Assembly (NCBI RefSeq): GCF_006494425.1
Contig: NZ_VHIV01000011.1
Coordinates: 40,655-104,654 of the forward strand
Origin: Bacillus dicomae
Lineage (GTDB): Bacteria > Bacillota > Bacilli > Bacillales > Bacillaceae_G
Reading direction: 5' to 3'
DNA: 64,000 nucleotides
Both the position numbers and the translations under genes were made by a program. The notes below the pieces were generated by a model. It saw only the letters and a program-made list of their open reading frames with translations. It did not search any database and had not been told where the DNA came from. This document shows positions 1-8,418 of this stretch, piece after piece (within the stretch, counting starts at the first letter, position 1; every line of letters begins with the position of its first letter).

Positions 1-350
1 TGGTCAGCAGTATCTTTATCAAATTTTAATTCTTGTAGAAGTGGGCTTAATTTTGTGATAGCCTCGTCTCCTGTTAATTTTACATCTGCTTTATGATCTT
101 CAATTTTTGCTTCCATTTTTTTATCAGCTGCTACATTTTTATAGTCTGCTTCATAGTCTTTCTTTGTATCTTGGTAGTCTGCTTTTAAATCAAATTCATT
201 GAAGTTTAGTTTTAAATCAGCAGGAGCTTCATTCTTTGCCTCTTCTGTAGTCTTTTTATTAGAAGTTGTGTCTTCTTTCGCAGGAGCTTTACATCCTGTT
301 AATGCAGGTACTAGCATAAGAGCTAATAAAACCGATAGTAGAGTTCTCAT
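1..350 (-). CDS. YusW-like lipoprotein, C-terminus off the window edge
   Basis: The reading frame starts at 350 (ATG) behind AAGGAGG and runs off the left edge, so only about the first 116 residues are visible. It opens with a lipoprotein signal peptide whose lipobox LTGC puts the lipidated cysteine at residue 20, followed by a Lys/Glu/Thr-rich linker and then a FDLKADYQD...YEADYKN stretch followed by KLTGDEAITKLSPLL. That pattern resembles the YusW-like domain of Bacillus envelope lipoproteins, whose function is not known. It should sit on the outer face of the membrane. The domain assignment is from memory of the motif; the lipoprotein call is directly visible. Confidence 0.75.
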   Translation of the reverse strand, partial: MRTLLSVLLALMLVPALTGCKAPAKEDTTSNKKTTEEAKNEAPADLKLNFNEFDLKADYQDTKKDYEADYKNVAADKKMEAKIEDHKADVKLTGDEAITKLSPLLQELKFDKDTAD

Positions 351-522
351 TATAAATTCCTCCTTATGTAAATTCGTTCTATACAAGTTTTTCCCAAAAT
401 CATGTAATTATGTATGTGTTGAAAATAAATTATTATTCTGTAGTTGCAAGGGTTAATCCGCAATTTAAATCAAAAAATATTTGTATGTATATGGTAGATT
501 GAAGTTGTGAGGAGGTACTAAA

Positions 523-1422
523 ATGCATGAAGAATATAAAGAGATGATAAACAAAGCAATTAAATATATAGAGGAACATTTAGATGAGGAGCTTACAACA
601 GAAAAAGTGGCATCTCACAGTGCCGTATCGATGTACCATTTTCATCGTATTTTTCAAAGTTATATTGGGATGAGTGTAACGGATTATATTCGAAAGAGAA
701 GGTTAACTCATGCTGCACAAGTTTTAGTGTCAACTGAGAGAACTGTTATTGATATTGCAGTGCAATACGGTTTTTCCTCACAGGAGGCATTTACGAGAGC
801 TTTTAAAAGAATGTTTCAATTGCCACCAAAGAAATATCGAAAGTACTTCCAGTCATTTTATATAGAAAGAGAGGGTGTTTCAATGCAAAAAGGTATACCG
901 AAAGGATGGATCTTAAGTGGAAGTCATCCTGCTGAATATGAGATGGGTTTAGATTATGAAGTTGTCCATCAAGGAAAAGTAGCTGCATACATAAAAGCAA
1001 AAGAGAATGTTACGCACGGAGGATTTTCAACATTAATGCAAATGTTCCGAGCAGATAAATATGTAGGGAAGAGATTACGTTTTACAGCTTTTGTTAAGAG
1101 TGAAAATGTAAGAGATTGGGCAGGATTGTGGATGCGAGTAGATGGAAAAGATACAGAACCGCTCGCTATGGATAATATGCAAAATCGCCCGATTAAAAAT
1201 ACGAATAACTGGCAATCGTACTCGGTTGTATTAGATATAAAAGAAGGAGCGCTTGGTATTGCATTTGGTGTTTTATTATCAGGAGAAGGTTGCGTGTGGC
1301 TAGATAGTATTCGATTTGATGAAGTAGATGAAAAAATTCCTTCAACAGATTTGGCAGAGAACTTTTATGAAACACTTTTAGAAGATCCGGTGAATTTGCA
1401 ATTTGAAGAAGTAGAAAAATAA
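523..1422 (+). CDS. AraC-family transcriptional regulator with C-terminal jelly-roll-like domain
   Basis: A 299-residue protein. Residues about 8-107 form a two-helix-turn-helix AraC DNA-binding domain: the first HTH lies in TTEKVASHSAVSMYHFHRIF and the second in TVIDIAVQYGFSSQEAFTRA, ending in the family's PPKKYRK signature. Here the DNA-binding domain is at the N-terminus. The remaining ~180 residues (GWILSGSHPAEYEMG... to ...CVWLDSIRFDEV) look like a beta-sandwich of the carbohydrate-binding type and probably act as the sensor; the ligand is unknown. The ATG follows GAGGAGG with good spacing. A small membrane protein gene starts 18 bp downstream and is probably cotranscribed. The DNA-binding call is secure, the sensor call is inference. 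Confidence 0.9.
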   Translation: MHEEYKEMINKAIKYIEEHLDEELTTEKVASHSAVSMYHFHRIFQSYIGMSVTDYIRKRRLTHAAQVLVSTERTVIDIAVQYGFSSQEAFTRAFKRMFQLPPKKYRKYFQSFYIEREGVSMQKGIPKGWILSGSHPAEYEMGLDYEVVHQGKVAAYIKAKENVTHGGFSTLMQMFRADKYVGKRLRFTAFVKSENVRDWAGLWMRVDGKDTEPLAMDNMQNRPIKNTNNWQSYSVVLDIKEGALGIAFGVLLSGEGCVWLDSIRFDEVDEKIPSTDLAENFYETLLEDPVNLQFEEVEK

Positions 1423-1440
1423 AAAACAAGGAGAAAAGAT

Positions 1441-1632
1441 ATGCTCAAATATGTAAAACTAATAAGTATTAGTTTAGTAATATCGGCTTGTATTATGGGA
1501 ATTAATTATTTAGTTAGCTATCTTTGGTCAGGGCATGTACCTTCTTTGACATGGAGAACATATTTGATGTTTGTGTTTATATTTATGATGAGTTTTGGTT
1601 CAATGCAAAAAGAAGGAAAAGAGGATTATTGA
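1441..1632 (+). CDS. Small two-segment membrane protein
   Basis: A 63-residue protein with two hydrophobic stretches (about residues 6-27 and 38-52) separated by a short loop (LWSGHVPSLTWRT), and a charged C-terminal tail KEGKEDY. The start follows AAGGAG 18 bp behind the AraC-type gene, so it is probably the second gene of that operon. Its stop codon overlaps the -35 box of the promoter for the next gene. I do not recognise a family beyond small B. cereus-group membrane proteins. Confidence 0.65.
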   Translation: MLKYVKLISISLVISACIMGINYLVSYLWSGHVPSLTWRTYLMFVFIFMMSFGSMQKEGKEDY

Positions 1633-1656
1633 CAATTATTAGAAAAGTTATATAAT
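1629..1656 (+). promoter_or_regulatory. Sigma-A promoter of the TetR gene
   Basis: TTGACA (1629-1634) and TATAAT (1651-1656) are both perfect, with 16-bp spacing. The -35 box overlaps the TGA stop of the upstream small gene. Confidence 0.8.
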
Positions 1657-1662
1657 CTAAAT

Positions 1663-1678
1663 GTAAGTGATCACTTGC
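1663..1678. promoter_or_regulatory. Probable TetR operator, site 1
   Basis: GTAAGTGATCACTTGC is a near-perfect palindrome just downstream of the -10 box of the TetR gene. It matches 13 of 16 bases with a second site at 2299-2314 in front of the membrane-protein gene. Position and repetition suggest autorepression. Confidence 0.6.
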
Positions 1679-1697
1679 ATGAGGAAGAGAGGATTTT

Positions 1698-2279
1698 ATG
1701 GCGCGCTCAAAGACAGCAGAAAAAATTATTCAAGCGGCAATTGAATTAGTGAAAGAAAAAGGATATACAGCAGCGACAACGAAAGAAATTGCAATGCGTG
1801 CTGGTGTTAATGAAGTAACGATATTCCGCAATTTTAAAAGTAAGAAGGGTGTTATTGAAGCGGCTGTTGCGGAATTTTCGTATGTACCGCATTTAAAACA
1901 GTTTTTGCAAACAGAGATTGTATGGGAATTAGAAACAGATTTAAAAAACTTAGCAAGGCATTATCATAAATTTTTAGATAGTATAAAAGATATTATTGCT
2001 ATCGGTATACGTGAGGCAAGAGAATTTCCTGAATTAGATGAGGAAATCTCCAAAATTCCAAAAGGATTAAAAGATGAATTAATAATTTATTTTGCTAAGA
2101 TGCAGGAGCAGGAAAAGATTATTCATACAAATATTGAAGCGCAAGTAATGAATTTTATATGGATTAATTTTGGTTACTTTCTATCTAAATTGCGTTTTGG
2201 AAGCCGACTTATGGAAATCGATGATGAGAATTTTATCGAGAATAATATAGTTTTATATGCTAGGGCTTTGAGACCCTAG
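1698..2279 (+). CDS. TetR/AcrR-family transcriptional regulator
   Basis: A 193-residue protein with an N-terminal TetR DNA-binding domain at about residues 8-55 (KGYTAATTKEIAMRAGVNEV, then TIFRNFKSKKGV) and an all-helical C-terminal ligand/dimerisation domain without recognisable ligand specificity. The ATG follows GAGGAAGAGAGG. Two similar palindromes, one in its own promoter and one immediately upstream of the next gene at 2338, suggest it represses itself and the ABC-2-type membrane protein. TetR regulators next to such membrane proteins usually control efflux or envelope functions; the inducer cannot be read from the sequence. Confidence 0.9.
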   Translation: MARSKTAEKIIQAAIELVKEKGYTAATTKEIAMRAGVNEVTIFRNFKSKKGVIEAAVAEFSYVPHLKQFLQTEIVWELETDLKNLARHYHKFLDSIKDIIAIGIREAREFPELDEEISKIPKGLKDELIIYFAKMQEQEKIIHTNIEAQVMNFIWINFGYFLSKLRFGSRLMEIDDENFIENNIVLYARALRP

Positions 2280-2298
2280 TATTTATTTAAAATAAAAT

Positions 2299-2314
2299 GC
2301 AAGTAAGCACTTGC
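2299..2314. promoter_or_regulatory. Probable TetR operator, site 2
   Basis: GCAAGTAAGCACTTGC, 13 of 16 bases identical to the palindrome at 1663-1678, lying about 25 bp before the start of the ABC-2-type membrane protein gene. Confidence 0.55.
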
Positions 2315-2337
2315 TTGCTAAGTGGGAGAGCGGAAAG

Positions 2338-3480
2338 ATGGATACTTTAAAACAGTTTTTAAAAAGACCAGGTACGTATGTAGGAATGGTCGTAGCGTTA
2401 TCATTCCAACTTATTTTCTTTTGCGTGTGGTTAACAGCGTATGATGGAGTGAATGAAAGAGCTGATCAAATGCGTATCGCTATTGTGAATGAAGATGTAA
2501 ATATAGGTAGTAAAATAGCGGAAGGATTACAGAGAAATTTACCATTTCAAGTGAAAGCAGAACGGTCTGTGGAAAAAGCAAACAAAGAAATGAATAACCA
2601 TGTGTACGATATGATCATTGAAATTCCTGCTTCTTTTTCAAAAGATATAAATGAAACAGGAAAATCAAATTTAAACTTCCACATTAATCAAGCGAATGCC
2701 ATGATGGTAAAGCAAATGATGGAAGGCGCTGCAAAACAAATTCGAGATAATGTAAATAAAGAGATAGCAAGTTATAAGAAACAAGCGATCGTAGGAAAGC
2801 TACAAGCTGTAGGACCTGAGAATGTAGAAGTGATAAAAGGGTTAAAAGAAGATTCAATTGGTTTTACAGTTCATAAAGTAAATGATGCAAAAGGATTTTC
2901 AGTTAATATGGTACCGCTAATGATCGTATTAGCTTCATTTGTAGGAGCAATGATAATGAGTATGGAACTATCAAAAGTTGCAAAAGAAGTAAAGGGCGGT
3001 TGGGGTAATTTCTTATCAAGACAAATCATAAACGGTACAGTATCAATTTTACTTGCATGTATTACAATTGGTTTGATGAAAGGCTTCCAAATTGAGATGC
3101 ACGAAACAGTAGGGAGTATATGGGTATTTCAAGCAATAGTCTTCTTCGCATTTCTTTCATTAACACAAATGTTTCTAACTGTGCTTGGAAATGCAGGTAT
3201 GATTTTTAATATTATCGCGCTATCGTTACAACTTGTAAGTTCGGGTGTAATCGTACCACATGAGATGCTTTCTAAAACATATCAAACAATCGGCGGATTA
3301 TTTCCTGCAACATATGCAGCGAATGGCTATTATACAATAATATTTGGAGGAGTTAGTTTAGAGACAAATATTATTTCATTATTAGTTGTTGTATTGGTTA
3401 CACAATCAGTAGCAGTGATGACTTTAGCTATAAAAGGAATGGTAAAGGGAAGAAGAGGCTCTGTAGTTAAAGAAGCATAA
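2338..3480 (+). CDS. ABC-2-type / YhgE-Pip-like membrane protein
   Basis: A 380-residue protein: one N-terminal membrane segment (about residues 9-30), a large extracytoplasmic region (about 31-190) containing IAIVNEDVNIGSKIAEGL and an IIEIPASFSKDI stretch typical of the ABC-2 permease / YhgE-Pip superfamily, then about five membrane helices to a basic C-terminus. I chose ATG 2338 because GTGGGAGAG precedes it; an upstream in-frame TTG at 2311 would overlap the operator and lacks a ribosome-binding site. No ATPase gene is adjacent, so it may work alone or with an ATPase elsewhere. It is probably controlled by the upstream TetR regulator. Substrate unknown. Confidence 0.8.
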   Translation: MDTLKQFLKRPGTYVGMVVALSFQLIFFCVWLTAYDGVNERADQMRIAIVNEDVNIGSKIAEGLQRNLPFQVKAERSVEKANKEMNNHVYDMIIEIPASFSKDINETGKSNLNFHINQANAMMVKQMMEGAAKQIRDNVNKEIASYKKQAIVGKLQAVGPENVEVIKGLKEDSIGFTVHKVNDAKGFSVNMVPLMIVLASFVGAMIMSMELSKVAKEVKGGWGNFLSRQIINGTVSILLACITIGLMKGFQIEMHETVGSIWVFQAIVFFAFLSLTQMFLTVLGNAGMIFNIIALSLQLVSSGVIVPHEMLSKTYQTIGGLFPATYAANGYYTIIFGGVSLETNIISLLVVVLVTQSVAVMTLAIKGMVKGRRGSVVKEA

Positions 3481-3483
3481 AAT

Positions 3484-3513
3484 AAAAAGGTATCCTCAAT
3501 TGGATACCTTTTT
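3484..3513. terminator. Bidirectional terminator
   Basis: AAAAAGGTATCC / GGATACCTTTTT, a 12-bp perfect stem with A/T tails between convergent genes ending at 3480 (+) and 3525 (-). Confidence 0.85.
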
Positions 3514-3524
3514 ATTAGCACTTA

Positions 3525-5165
3525 TTATTTTGCAACTTCTGTCCACTTGTAGTTAAATTCACCGCCGAAGTCAGTTGTTACAAGTCCTTTAATAAATCCG
3601 CGTTGTAAGTAAGAACGACCTTGTTGGTATAAAGGAGCGACAGCACCGTCTTGTAATAAGATTTTTTCAGCTTGCTTCATTGCTTCAAAGCGTGCCTTTT
3701 CATCGCCAGCTAAATCTGTTTTCACTTTATGGATTAGCTCATCGTACTCTTTGTTAGAGTATTTATCGAAGTTATAAGCACTATCTGTTGTAAATAGATC
3801 TAAGAATGTAATTGGATCAGCGAAGTCAGGGCCCCAGCCATCAATACCGATTTCATAGTCACCACTTAATAGTAGTTTTAACTGTTGTTTACGTGGTTGC
3901 GGTTTTAAATTCACTGTTAATCCCTCTAAATTCTTTTCGAGTTCACCTTTTAAATATTCACCAGTCTTTTTAGCTAAAGCATTATCACTTGTTAATAGTT
4001 CAATTGTTACTTTGTCAGTACCAAGTTCTTGCTTCGCTTTTTTCCAGTTTTCTTTCGCTGTTTTCACATCATCCTTGACTAGATTTCCATTTTCTTTACG
4101 GAAGTCATTGCCTTCTGGACTCTTTGCAAATTTCGCAGGAACCATTCCTTCAGCTGGAACAGCGCCGTTATTTAAAATTGTTTCTACATATGCCTTTTTA
4201 TTCATTGCTCCGTTAATAGCAAGGCGTGCATGTTGATTTTTTAATGTTTCATTCTTTTGATTTAGTCGTAAAAATTGAATGCCAACTTCAGCGCGTTCTT
4301 TGAAGTTTGGATCGCTCTTATATTTATCAACAAACTCCGCAGTTAAAGCAACACGATCAATTTGTCCCGAATCATATAAGTTTACTTCTGTAGATTTATC
4401 TTTAACGACATTGAAGTTGATTTCTTCTAATTTGACTGTTTTCGCATCCCAGTAGTTAGGATTCTTCTTTAACTGGAAGCTTTGTTCATGTTTCCAGTTA
4501 TCTAATGTGAAAGCACCGTTGTAAATTAAATGATTTGTTTCTAAACCGTATTTATCACCTTGAGATTTTAAGTACTCTTCATTAATTGGTAAAAATGTTG
4601 AGAACGTCGTTAAGCTTAAGAAGTAGGGAACAGGACGGTCTAGTTGTACTTCTAAAGTTTTGTCATCGACAGCTTTAATACCTAATTGATCAACCGGTAA
4701 TTGTTTTTGGTTTATTTGTTTCGCATTCTTTATATCGAAGAATAAGAATGCATATTCAGCTGCTGTATCAGGATTTACGGCACGTTGCCAAGCGAAGACG
4801 AAGTCCTTTGCTGTAACAGGAGTACCGTTTGACCATTTTGAATCACGCAGGTGGAATGTATATTTCGTTTTATCGGGACTAACGTCAACCGACTCAGCGA
4901 CACCAGGAATCGGTTTATTATCTTCTCCCGTTGCATATAAACCTTCAAAAACATTGCGCATTACGTTCATGGATTCCCCATCCGTTGCTTTTGCAACATC
5001 CATTGTTGGAATTTCTGAAGCAAATGATAAGTTAATTGCCTGTTTATCAGGTGCTTTATCATTTGCTTTCGCTCCGCTTGCGTTATCTTTATTTCCCCCG
5101 CAAGCAGTTAGTAATAGACTTGCCCCTAAAACAGATGCAACAACAGGTACAACTTTTTTCTTCAT
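3525..5165 (-). CDS. Oligopeptide ABC transporter substrate-binding lipoprotein (OppA family), copy 1
   Basis: A 546-residue lipoprotein: signal peptide with lipobox LLTAC (Cys22), then a full extracellular solute-binding family 5 fold (DSKWSNGTPVTAKDFVFAWQ is the family signature; IDGWGPDFADPITFLDLF in the C-terminal lobe). The ATG at 5165 follows AGGGAGGAAC; a longer frame upstream has no signal sequence. It is a close paralogue of the gene at 5553-7193, same length and near-identical block by block, and stands downstream of it on the same strand. A terminator between the two (5457-5492) and 290 bp of spacer suggest separate transcripts. No permease or ATPase is adjacent, so it presumably feeds a shared Opp translocator. 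Confidence 0.92.
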   Translation of the reverse strand: MKKKVVPVVASVLGASLLLTACGGNKDNASGAKANDKAPDKQAINLSFASEIPTMDVAKATDGESMNVMRNVFEGLYATGEDNKPIPGVAESVDVSPDKTKYTFHLRDSKWSNGTPVTAKDFVFAWQRAVNPDTAAEYAFLFFDIKNAKQINQKQLPVDQLGIKAVDDKTLEVQLDRPVPYFLSLTTFSTFLPINEEYLKSQGDKYGLETNHLIYNGAFTLDNWKHEQSFQLKKNPNYWDAKTVKLEEINFNVVKDKSTEVNLYDSGQIDRVALTAEFVDKYKSDPNFKERAEVGIQFLRLNQKNETLKNQHARLAINGAMNKKAYVETILNNGAVPAEGMVPAKFAKSPEGNDFRKENGNLVKDDVKTAKENWKKAKQELGTDKVTIELLTSDNALAKKTGEYLKGELEKNLEGLTVNLKPQPRKQQLKLLLSGDYEIGIDGWGPDFADPITFLDLFTTDSAYNFDKYSNKEYDELIHKVKTDLAGDEKARFEAMKQAEKILLQDGAVAPLYQQGRSYLQRGFIKGLVTTDFGGEFNYKWTEVAK

Positions 5166-5456
5166 TGTTCGTTCCTCCCTAAATGTGTTGTTCGTAACGT
5201 CATAATGTCCATGTTTTGAAGTGTATCTATAGAAGAAGAGAAAACCTATTATAAATATGTGCATGTAGGTAATCAGGTGTTCTATATGTATATACATGTT
5301 CAACTATCATCTATCGTTATATGTTTCAACGTAGTAGACGTTATATTTTGATGGTGAAATATTTCGTTTCTTTGATTATTTAGAATATTAACACTGGGAA
5401 GAACTATATGTCAATAATAAAAATCGGAGTATTATTTTTTAAAAATAATATATTAA
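5166..5456. other. Intergenic spacer upstream of OppA copy 1
   Basis: AT-rich spacer that must hold the promoter for the 5165 gene. I see no S-box here, in contrast to the paralogue upstream, and no convincing operator. Confidence 0.4.
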
Positions 5457-5492
5457 AAAAGCGGATTTTCTCCTATTGAGAAATCCGCTTTT
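5457..5492 (-). terminator. Terminator of OppA copy 2
   Basis: AAAAGCGGATTT-T-CTC / GAG-AAATCCGCTTTT hairpin followed on the minus strand by a T-rich run, about 60 bp past the stop at 5553. Confidence 0.8.
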
Positions 5493-5552
5493 AATACATT
5501 TTTTCAATAAAACAATTGGTATGGGGAGAAAAACTTCAATTCAGGTTGCCTT

Positions 5553-7193
5553 TTATTTTTCAATTTGTGCCCATTTGAAGTTTAATTGACCAGCAAAGTC
5601 TACTTGCACAATTCCTTTCACATAAGAACGTTCTAAATAAGATTCGCCTTTTTGGTAAAGAGGAGCGATAACAGAGTCTTTAAATAATATTTTTTCGGAT
5701 GCTAGTAATGCTTCCCAACGAGCTTTTTCATCACCAGCTAAAGTCGTTTTAACTTTTTCAATTGTTTCATCGAACTCCTTATTAGAGTAATGATCCAAGT
5801 TGTAAGGGTTATTCGTTGTAAACAATTCAAGGAATGTAATTGGATCAGCAAAGTCAGGGCTCCAGCCGTCAATACCGATTTCATAGTCACCTTTTAATAA
5901 AAGTGAAACTTGTTGTTTACGTGGTTGTGGTTTCACATTTACTGTTAATCCATCTAAATTCTTTTCTAGTTGTCCTTTTAAGAACTCACCAGTTTTCTTA
6001 TCAAGGTCAGCATCACTTGTTAATAATTCTAATGTTATCTTTTCAGAACCAAGCTCTTGCTTAGCCTTTTTCCATAACTCTTGTGCAGATTTTGTATCAG
6101 CTTTGGTTAAATCTCCGTTTATAGTACGGAAGTCTTTTCCATCAGTCCCTTTTGCAAAGTTTTTTGGAACGAGACCAAAGGTTGGTGTAGAGCCATCATT
6201 TAATAACGTATTTACAAAGGATTTTCGATCAATTGTTTGATCGATTGCTTGGCGTGCAGAAACATTTTGAAGCACTTTGTTTTGTTGATTCATACGTAAA
6301 AATTGTACGCCTACGTTCGGGCGTTCTTTAAAGTTCGCATCCTTTTTATATTTATCAACGAAGTCGGATGTTAATTTTATACGGTCTAATTGTTTTGATT
6401 CGAATAAGTTTACTTCTGTTGATTTTTCTTTTACGACGTTAAAATTGATTTCTTCTAGTTTGACAGTATCTTTATCCCAATAGGTAGGGTTTTTCTTAAA
6501 TTTAAAGCTTTGTTCGTGCTTCCAATCGCTTAGTGTAAAAGCACCGTTGTACAAGATTGTATTGTCTTCTAAAGCATACTTATCACCTTGTTTTTTAAAG
6601 AATTCCTCGTTAATTGGTAGAAATGTTGGGAACGCTGTTAAGCTAATAAAATACGGAACAGGGCGTTCTAATTCTACCTCAAACGTATGGTCATCAACTG
6701 CTTTTACACCAAGTTGGTCGGCTGGAAGTTCTTTGTTGTTAATTTTTGTTGCGTTTTTAATATCAAAGAATAGAAATGCATATTCAGAGGCTGTTGCTGG
6801 ATCGACAGCTCTTTGCCAAGCAAAGACAAAATCTTTCGCTGTAACAGGTGTACCGTTTGACCATTTTGAATCTCGCAGGTGGAATGTGTATTGCGTTTTA
6901 TCGCCACTTACTTCATGAGATTTTGCAACACCAGGGACAGGTTTATTACCTTCACCAAGATTATACAAACCTTCAAATACGTTTCTCATTACTTGACCAG
7001 AATCAGTATCTGTAGCACGAGCCGTATCCATTGTTCGTATTTCAGTAGGTGAAGATAAGTTTAAAACCTGCTTACTAGGTGCCTCGTCTTTTGCATTTGC
7101 TCCACTTGCTTCGTTTTTATAACTACCGCAACCAGTTAATAAAATACTTACTCCTACAACTGATGCAATACCGGGTACAAACTTCTTTTTCAT
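5553..7193 (-). CDS. OppA-family substrate-binding lipoprotein under SAM riboswitch control, copy 2
   Basis: A 546-residue lipoprotein (lipobox LLTGC, Cys22) of the family 5 extracellular solute-binding proteins, with the signature DSKWSNGTPVTAKDFVFAWQ and a conserved IDGWSPDFADPITFLELF segment. ATG 7193 follows AGGAGGA. Its leader holds a SAM-I riboswitch (7323-7435) and a terminator hairpin (7249-7286), so expression should rise when S-adenosylmethionine is low. By context it probably captures methionine-containing peptides or another sulfur source; that specificity is inferred from regulation only. The neighbouring paralogue at 3525-5165 lacks the riboswitch, implying divergence in regulation after duplication. 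Confidence 0.93.
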   Translation of the reverse strand: MKKKFVPGIASVVGVSILLTGCGSYKNEASGANAKDEAPSKQVLNLSSPTEIRTMDTARATDTDSGQVMRNVFEGLYNLGEGNKPVPGVAKSHEVSGDKTQYTFHLRDSKWSNGTPVTAKDFVFAWQRAVDPATASEYAFLFFDIKNATKINNKELPADQLGVKAVDDHTFEVELERPVPYFISLTAFPTFLPINEEFFKKQGDKYALEDNTILYNGAFTLSDWKHEQSFKFKKNPTYWDKDTVKLEEINFNVVKEKSTEVNLFESKQLDRIKLTSDFVDKYKKDANFKERPNVGVQFLRMNQQNKVLQNVSARQAIDQTIDRKSFVNTLLNDGSTPTFGLVPKNFAKGTDGKDFRTINGDLTKADTKSAQELWKKAKQELGSEKITLELLTSDADLDKKTGEFLKGQLEKNLDGLTVNVKPQPRKQQVSLLLKGDYEIGIDGWSPDFADPITFLELFTTNNPYNLDHYSNKEFDETIEKVKTTLAGDEKARWEALLASEKILFKDSVIAPLYQKGESYLERSYVKGIVQVDFAGQLNFKWAQIEK

Positions 7194-7248
7194 TTGATTT
7201 TCCTCCTAAATAATTAAGTTTGGATGATGATGAGGGAAATGAAAAATA

Positions 7249-7286
7249 AAAAATCCCTCTTTTCATATTGAGAAAGAGGGATTTTT
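7249..7286 (-). terminator. Riboswitch expression-platform terminator
   Basis: AAAAATCCCTCTTT / AAAGAGGGATTTTT, a 14-bp stem between the SAM-I aptamer and the ribosome-binding site of the 7193 gene, with a T-run on the minus strand: the terminator arm of a transcriptional riboswitch. Confidence 0.88.
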
Positions 7287-7322
7287 ACGTACAAGTTATG
7301 CACCCGTATATAAACGAAGTCC

Positions 7323-7435
7323 CTCATTCTATCTTTCAAGCCATAAAGCTTGCAGGAAGTGGCACAGTATTCAAAAATGAACCTGCTGCCGAGGTTTCAA
7401 AGGGCCAGTCCCTCCACCTCTCTTGATACAATGAG
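7323..7435 (-). promoter_or_regulatory. SAM-I (S-box) riboswitch aptamer
   Basis: Read on the minus strand it holds the S-box core: TATCAAGAGAGGTGGAGGGA, ACTGGCCC, then GAAACCTCGGCAGC, and closes with AAAGATAGAATGAG. The outer helix P1 pairs CTCATTGTATC (7435-7425) with GATAGAATGAG (7333-7323), with one mismatch. SAM binding stabilises the aptamer and lets the downstream terminator form. Established family; the controlled gene is the OppA paralogue starting at 7193. Confidence 0.95.
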
Positions 7436-7551
7436 TAAACGAATAAACTTTATTAATTTTTGTGTTTCTTTGATAATTCAAAATCTTACACCTTGAATGA
7501 TGAAGTGTCAACTGAATGAAATATAGTTTTAATTTTCAGTTTTCTTTAACG

Positions 7552-7580
7552 AAAAACCACTACATATGGCAGTGGTTTTT
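7552..7580 (-). terminator. Terminator of the proC-yvgN operon
   Basis: AAAAACCACT / AGTGGTTTTT stem immediately after the yvgN stop at 7584, read on the minus strand. Confidence 0.85.
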
Positions 7581-7583
7581 CTA

Positions 7584-8417
7584 CTAGAAGTTAAAGTTAT
7601 CTGGATCTGGACCAACGCGACGATCTTCATTTAAAGCTTGAATTGCTTTCATATCATCAGCACTTAATTCAAAGTCGAAGATGCTTGCATTTTCAATAAT
7701 GCGATGTTCTTTAATAGATTTAGGGATTGTTACAACTTCGTTTTGTAGATCCCAGCGTAAAATAATTTGTGCAGTTGATTTATTATATTTTGTCGCAATT
7801 TCTTGCAACGTTGGATTATCTAGTAGTTGTCCTTGCATTAATGGTGACCAAGCTTCAAGCTGGATATTATGTTCTTTACAAAAAGCGTGTAACTCTTCTT
7901 GTGCTAAACGTGGGTGGTATTCCACTTGATTGACCATTGGCTTAATTTCAGCAATTTCAAATACGTCTTGTAAGTGGTGAATGTGGAAATTACTCACACC
8001 GATAGCGCGAACACGGCCATCTTTATAAAGCTTTTCTAACGCTTTCCATGATTCAGTATATTTCCCTTTTACAGGCCAATGTACTAAATATAAATCTAAA
8101 TATTCTAAACCTAATTTTTCTAATGTAGTTTCAAATGCTTGAAGTGTTGTTTCATATCCTTGATCGCTATTCCATACTTTTGATGTAATAAATAATTCTT
8201 CACGTGCAACACCTGATTCACGGATTGCTTGTCCAACACCATCTTCGTTTTGATAAATTGCTGCAGTATCGATGCTGCGGTAACCATTTTTAATTGCTGA
8301 TTTTACAGATTCAATTACTTCTGAACCATCTTCTACTTTAAAAACACCTAAACCGAACCAAGGCATTTTCACACCATTATGTAATGTTGTATAGTCTTTT
8401 AAACTTGTTAAATTCAT
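7584..8417 (-). CDS. yvgN: Aldo/keto reductase, YvgN-type methylglyoxal/glyoxal reductase
   Basis: A 277-residue NADPH-dependent aldo/keto reductase closely matching B. subtilis YvgN. The catalytic tetrad is visible in family positions: Asp and Tyr in SIDTAAIYQNE, Lys in ITSKVWN, His in LVHWP; the C-terminal IPKSIKEHRIIENASIFDF holds the NADP-binding loop. It detoxifies methylglyoxal and other carbonyls in the cytosol. It starts 1 bp after the stop of proC, with GGGGGAAATAAT as ribosome-binding site, so the two are translationally coupled. In B. subtilis yvgN also lies beside the yvgK-modA-modB group, found here 2.2 kb away with glcU between. Confidence 0.92.
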   Translation of the reverse strand: MNLTSLKDYTTLHNGVKMPWFGLGVFKVEDGSEVIESVKSAIKNGYRSIDTAAIYQNEDGVGQAIRESGVAREELFITSKVWNSDQGYETTLQAFETTLEKLGLEYLDLYLVHWPVKGKYTESWKALEKLYKDGRVRAIGVSNFHIHHLQDVFEIAEIKPMVNQVEYHPRLAQEELHAFCKEHNIQLEAWSPLMQGQLLDNPTLQEIATKYNKSTAQIILRWDLQNEVVTIPKSIKEHRIIENASIFDFELSADDMKAIQALNEDRRVGPDPDNFNF

Positions 8418-8418
8418 A

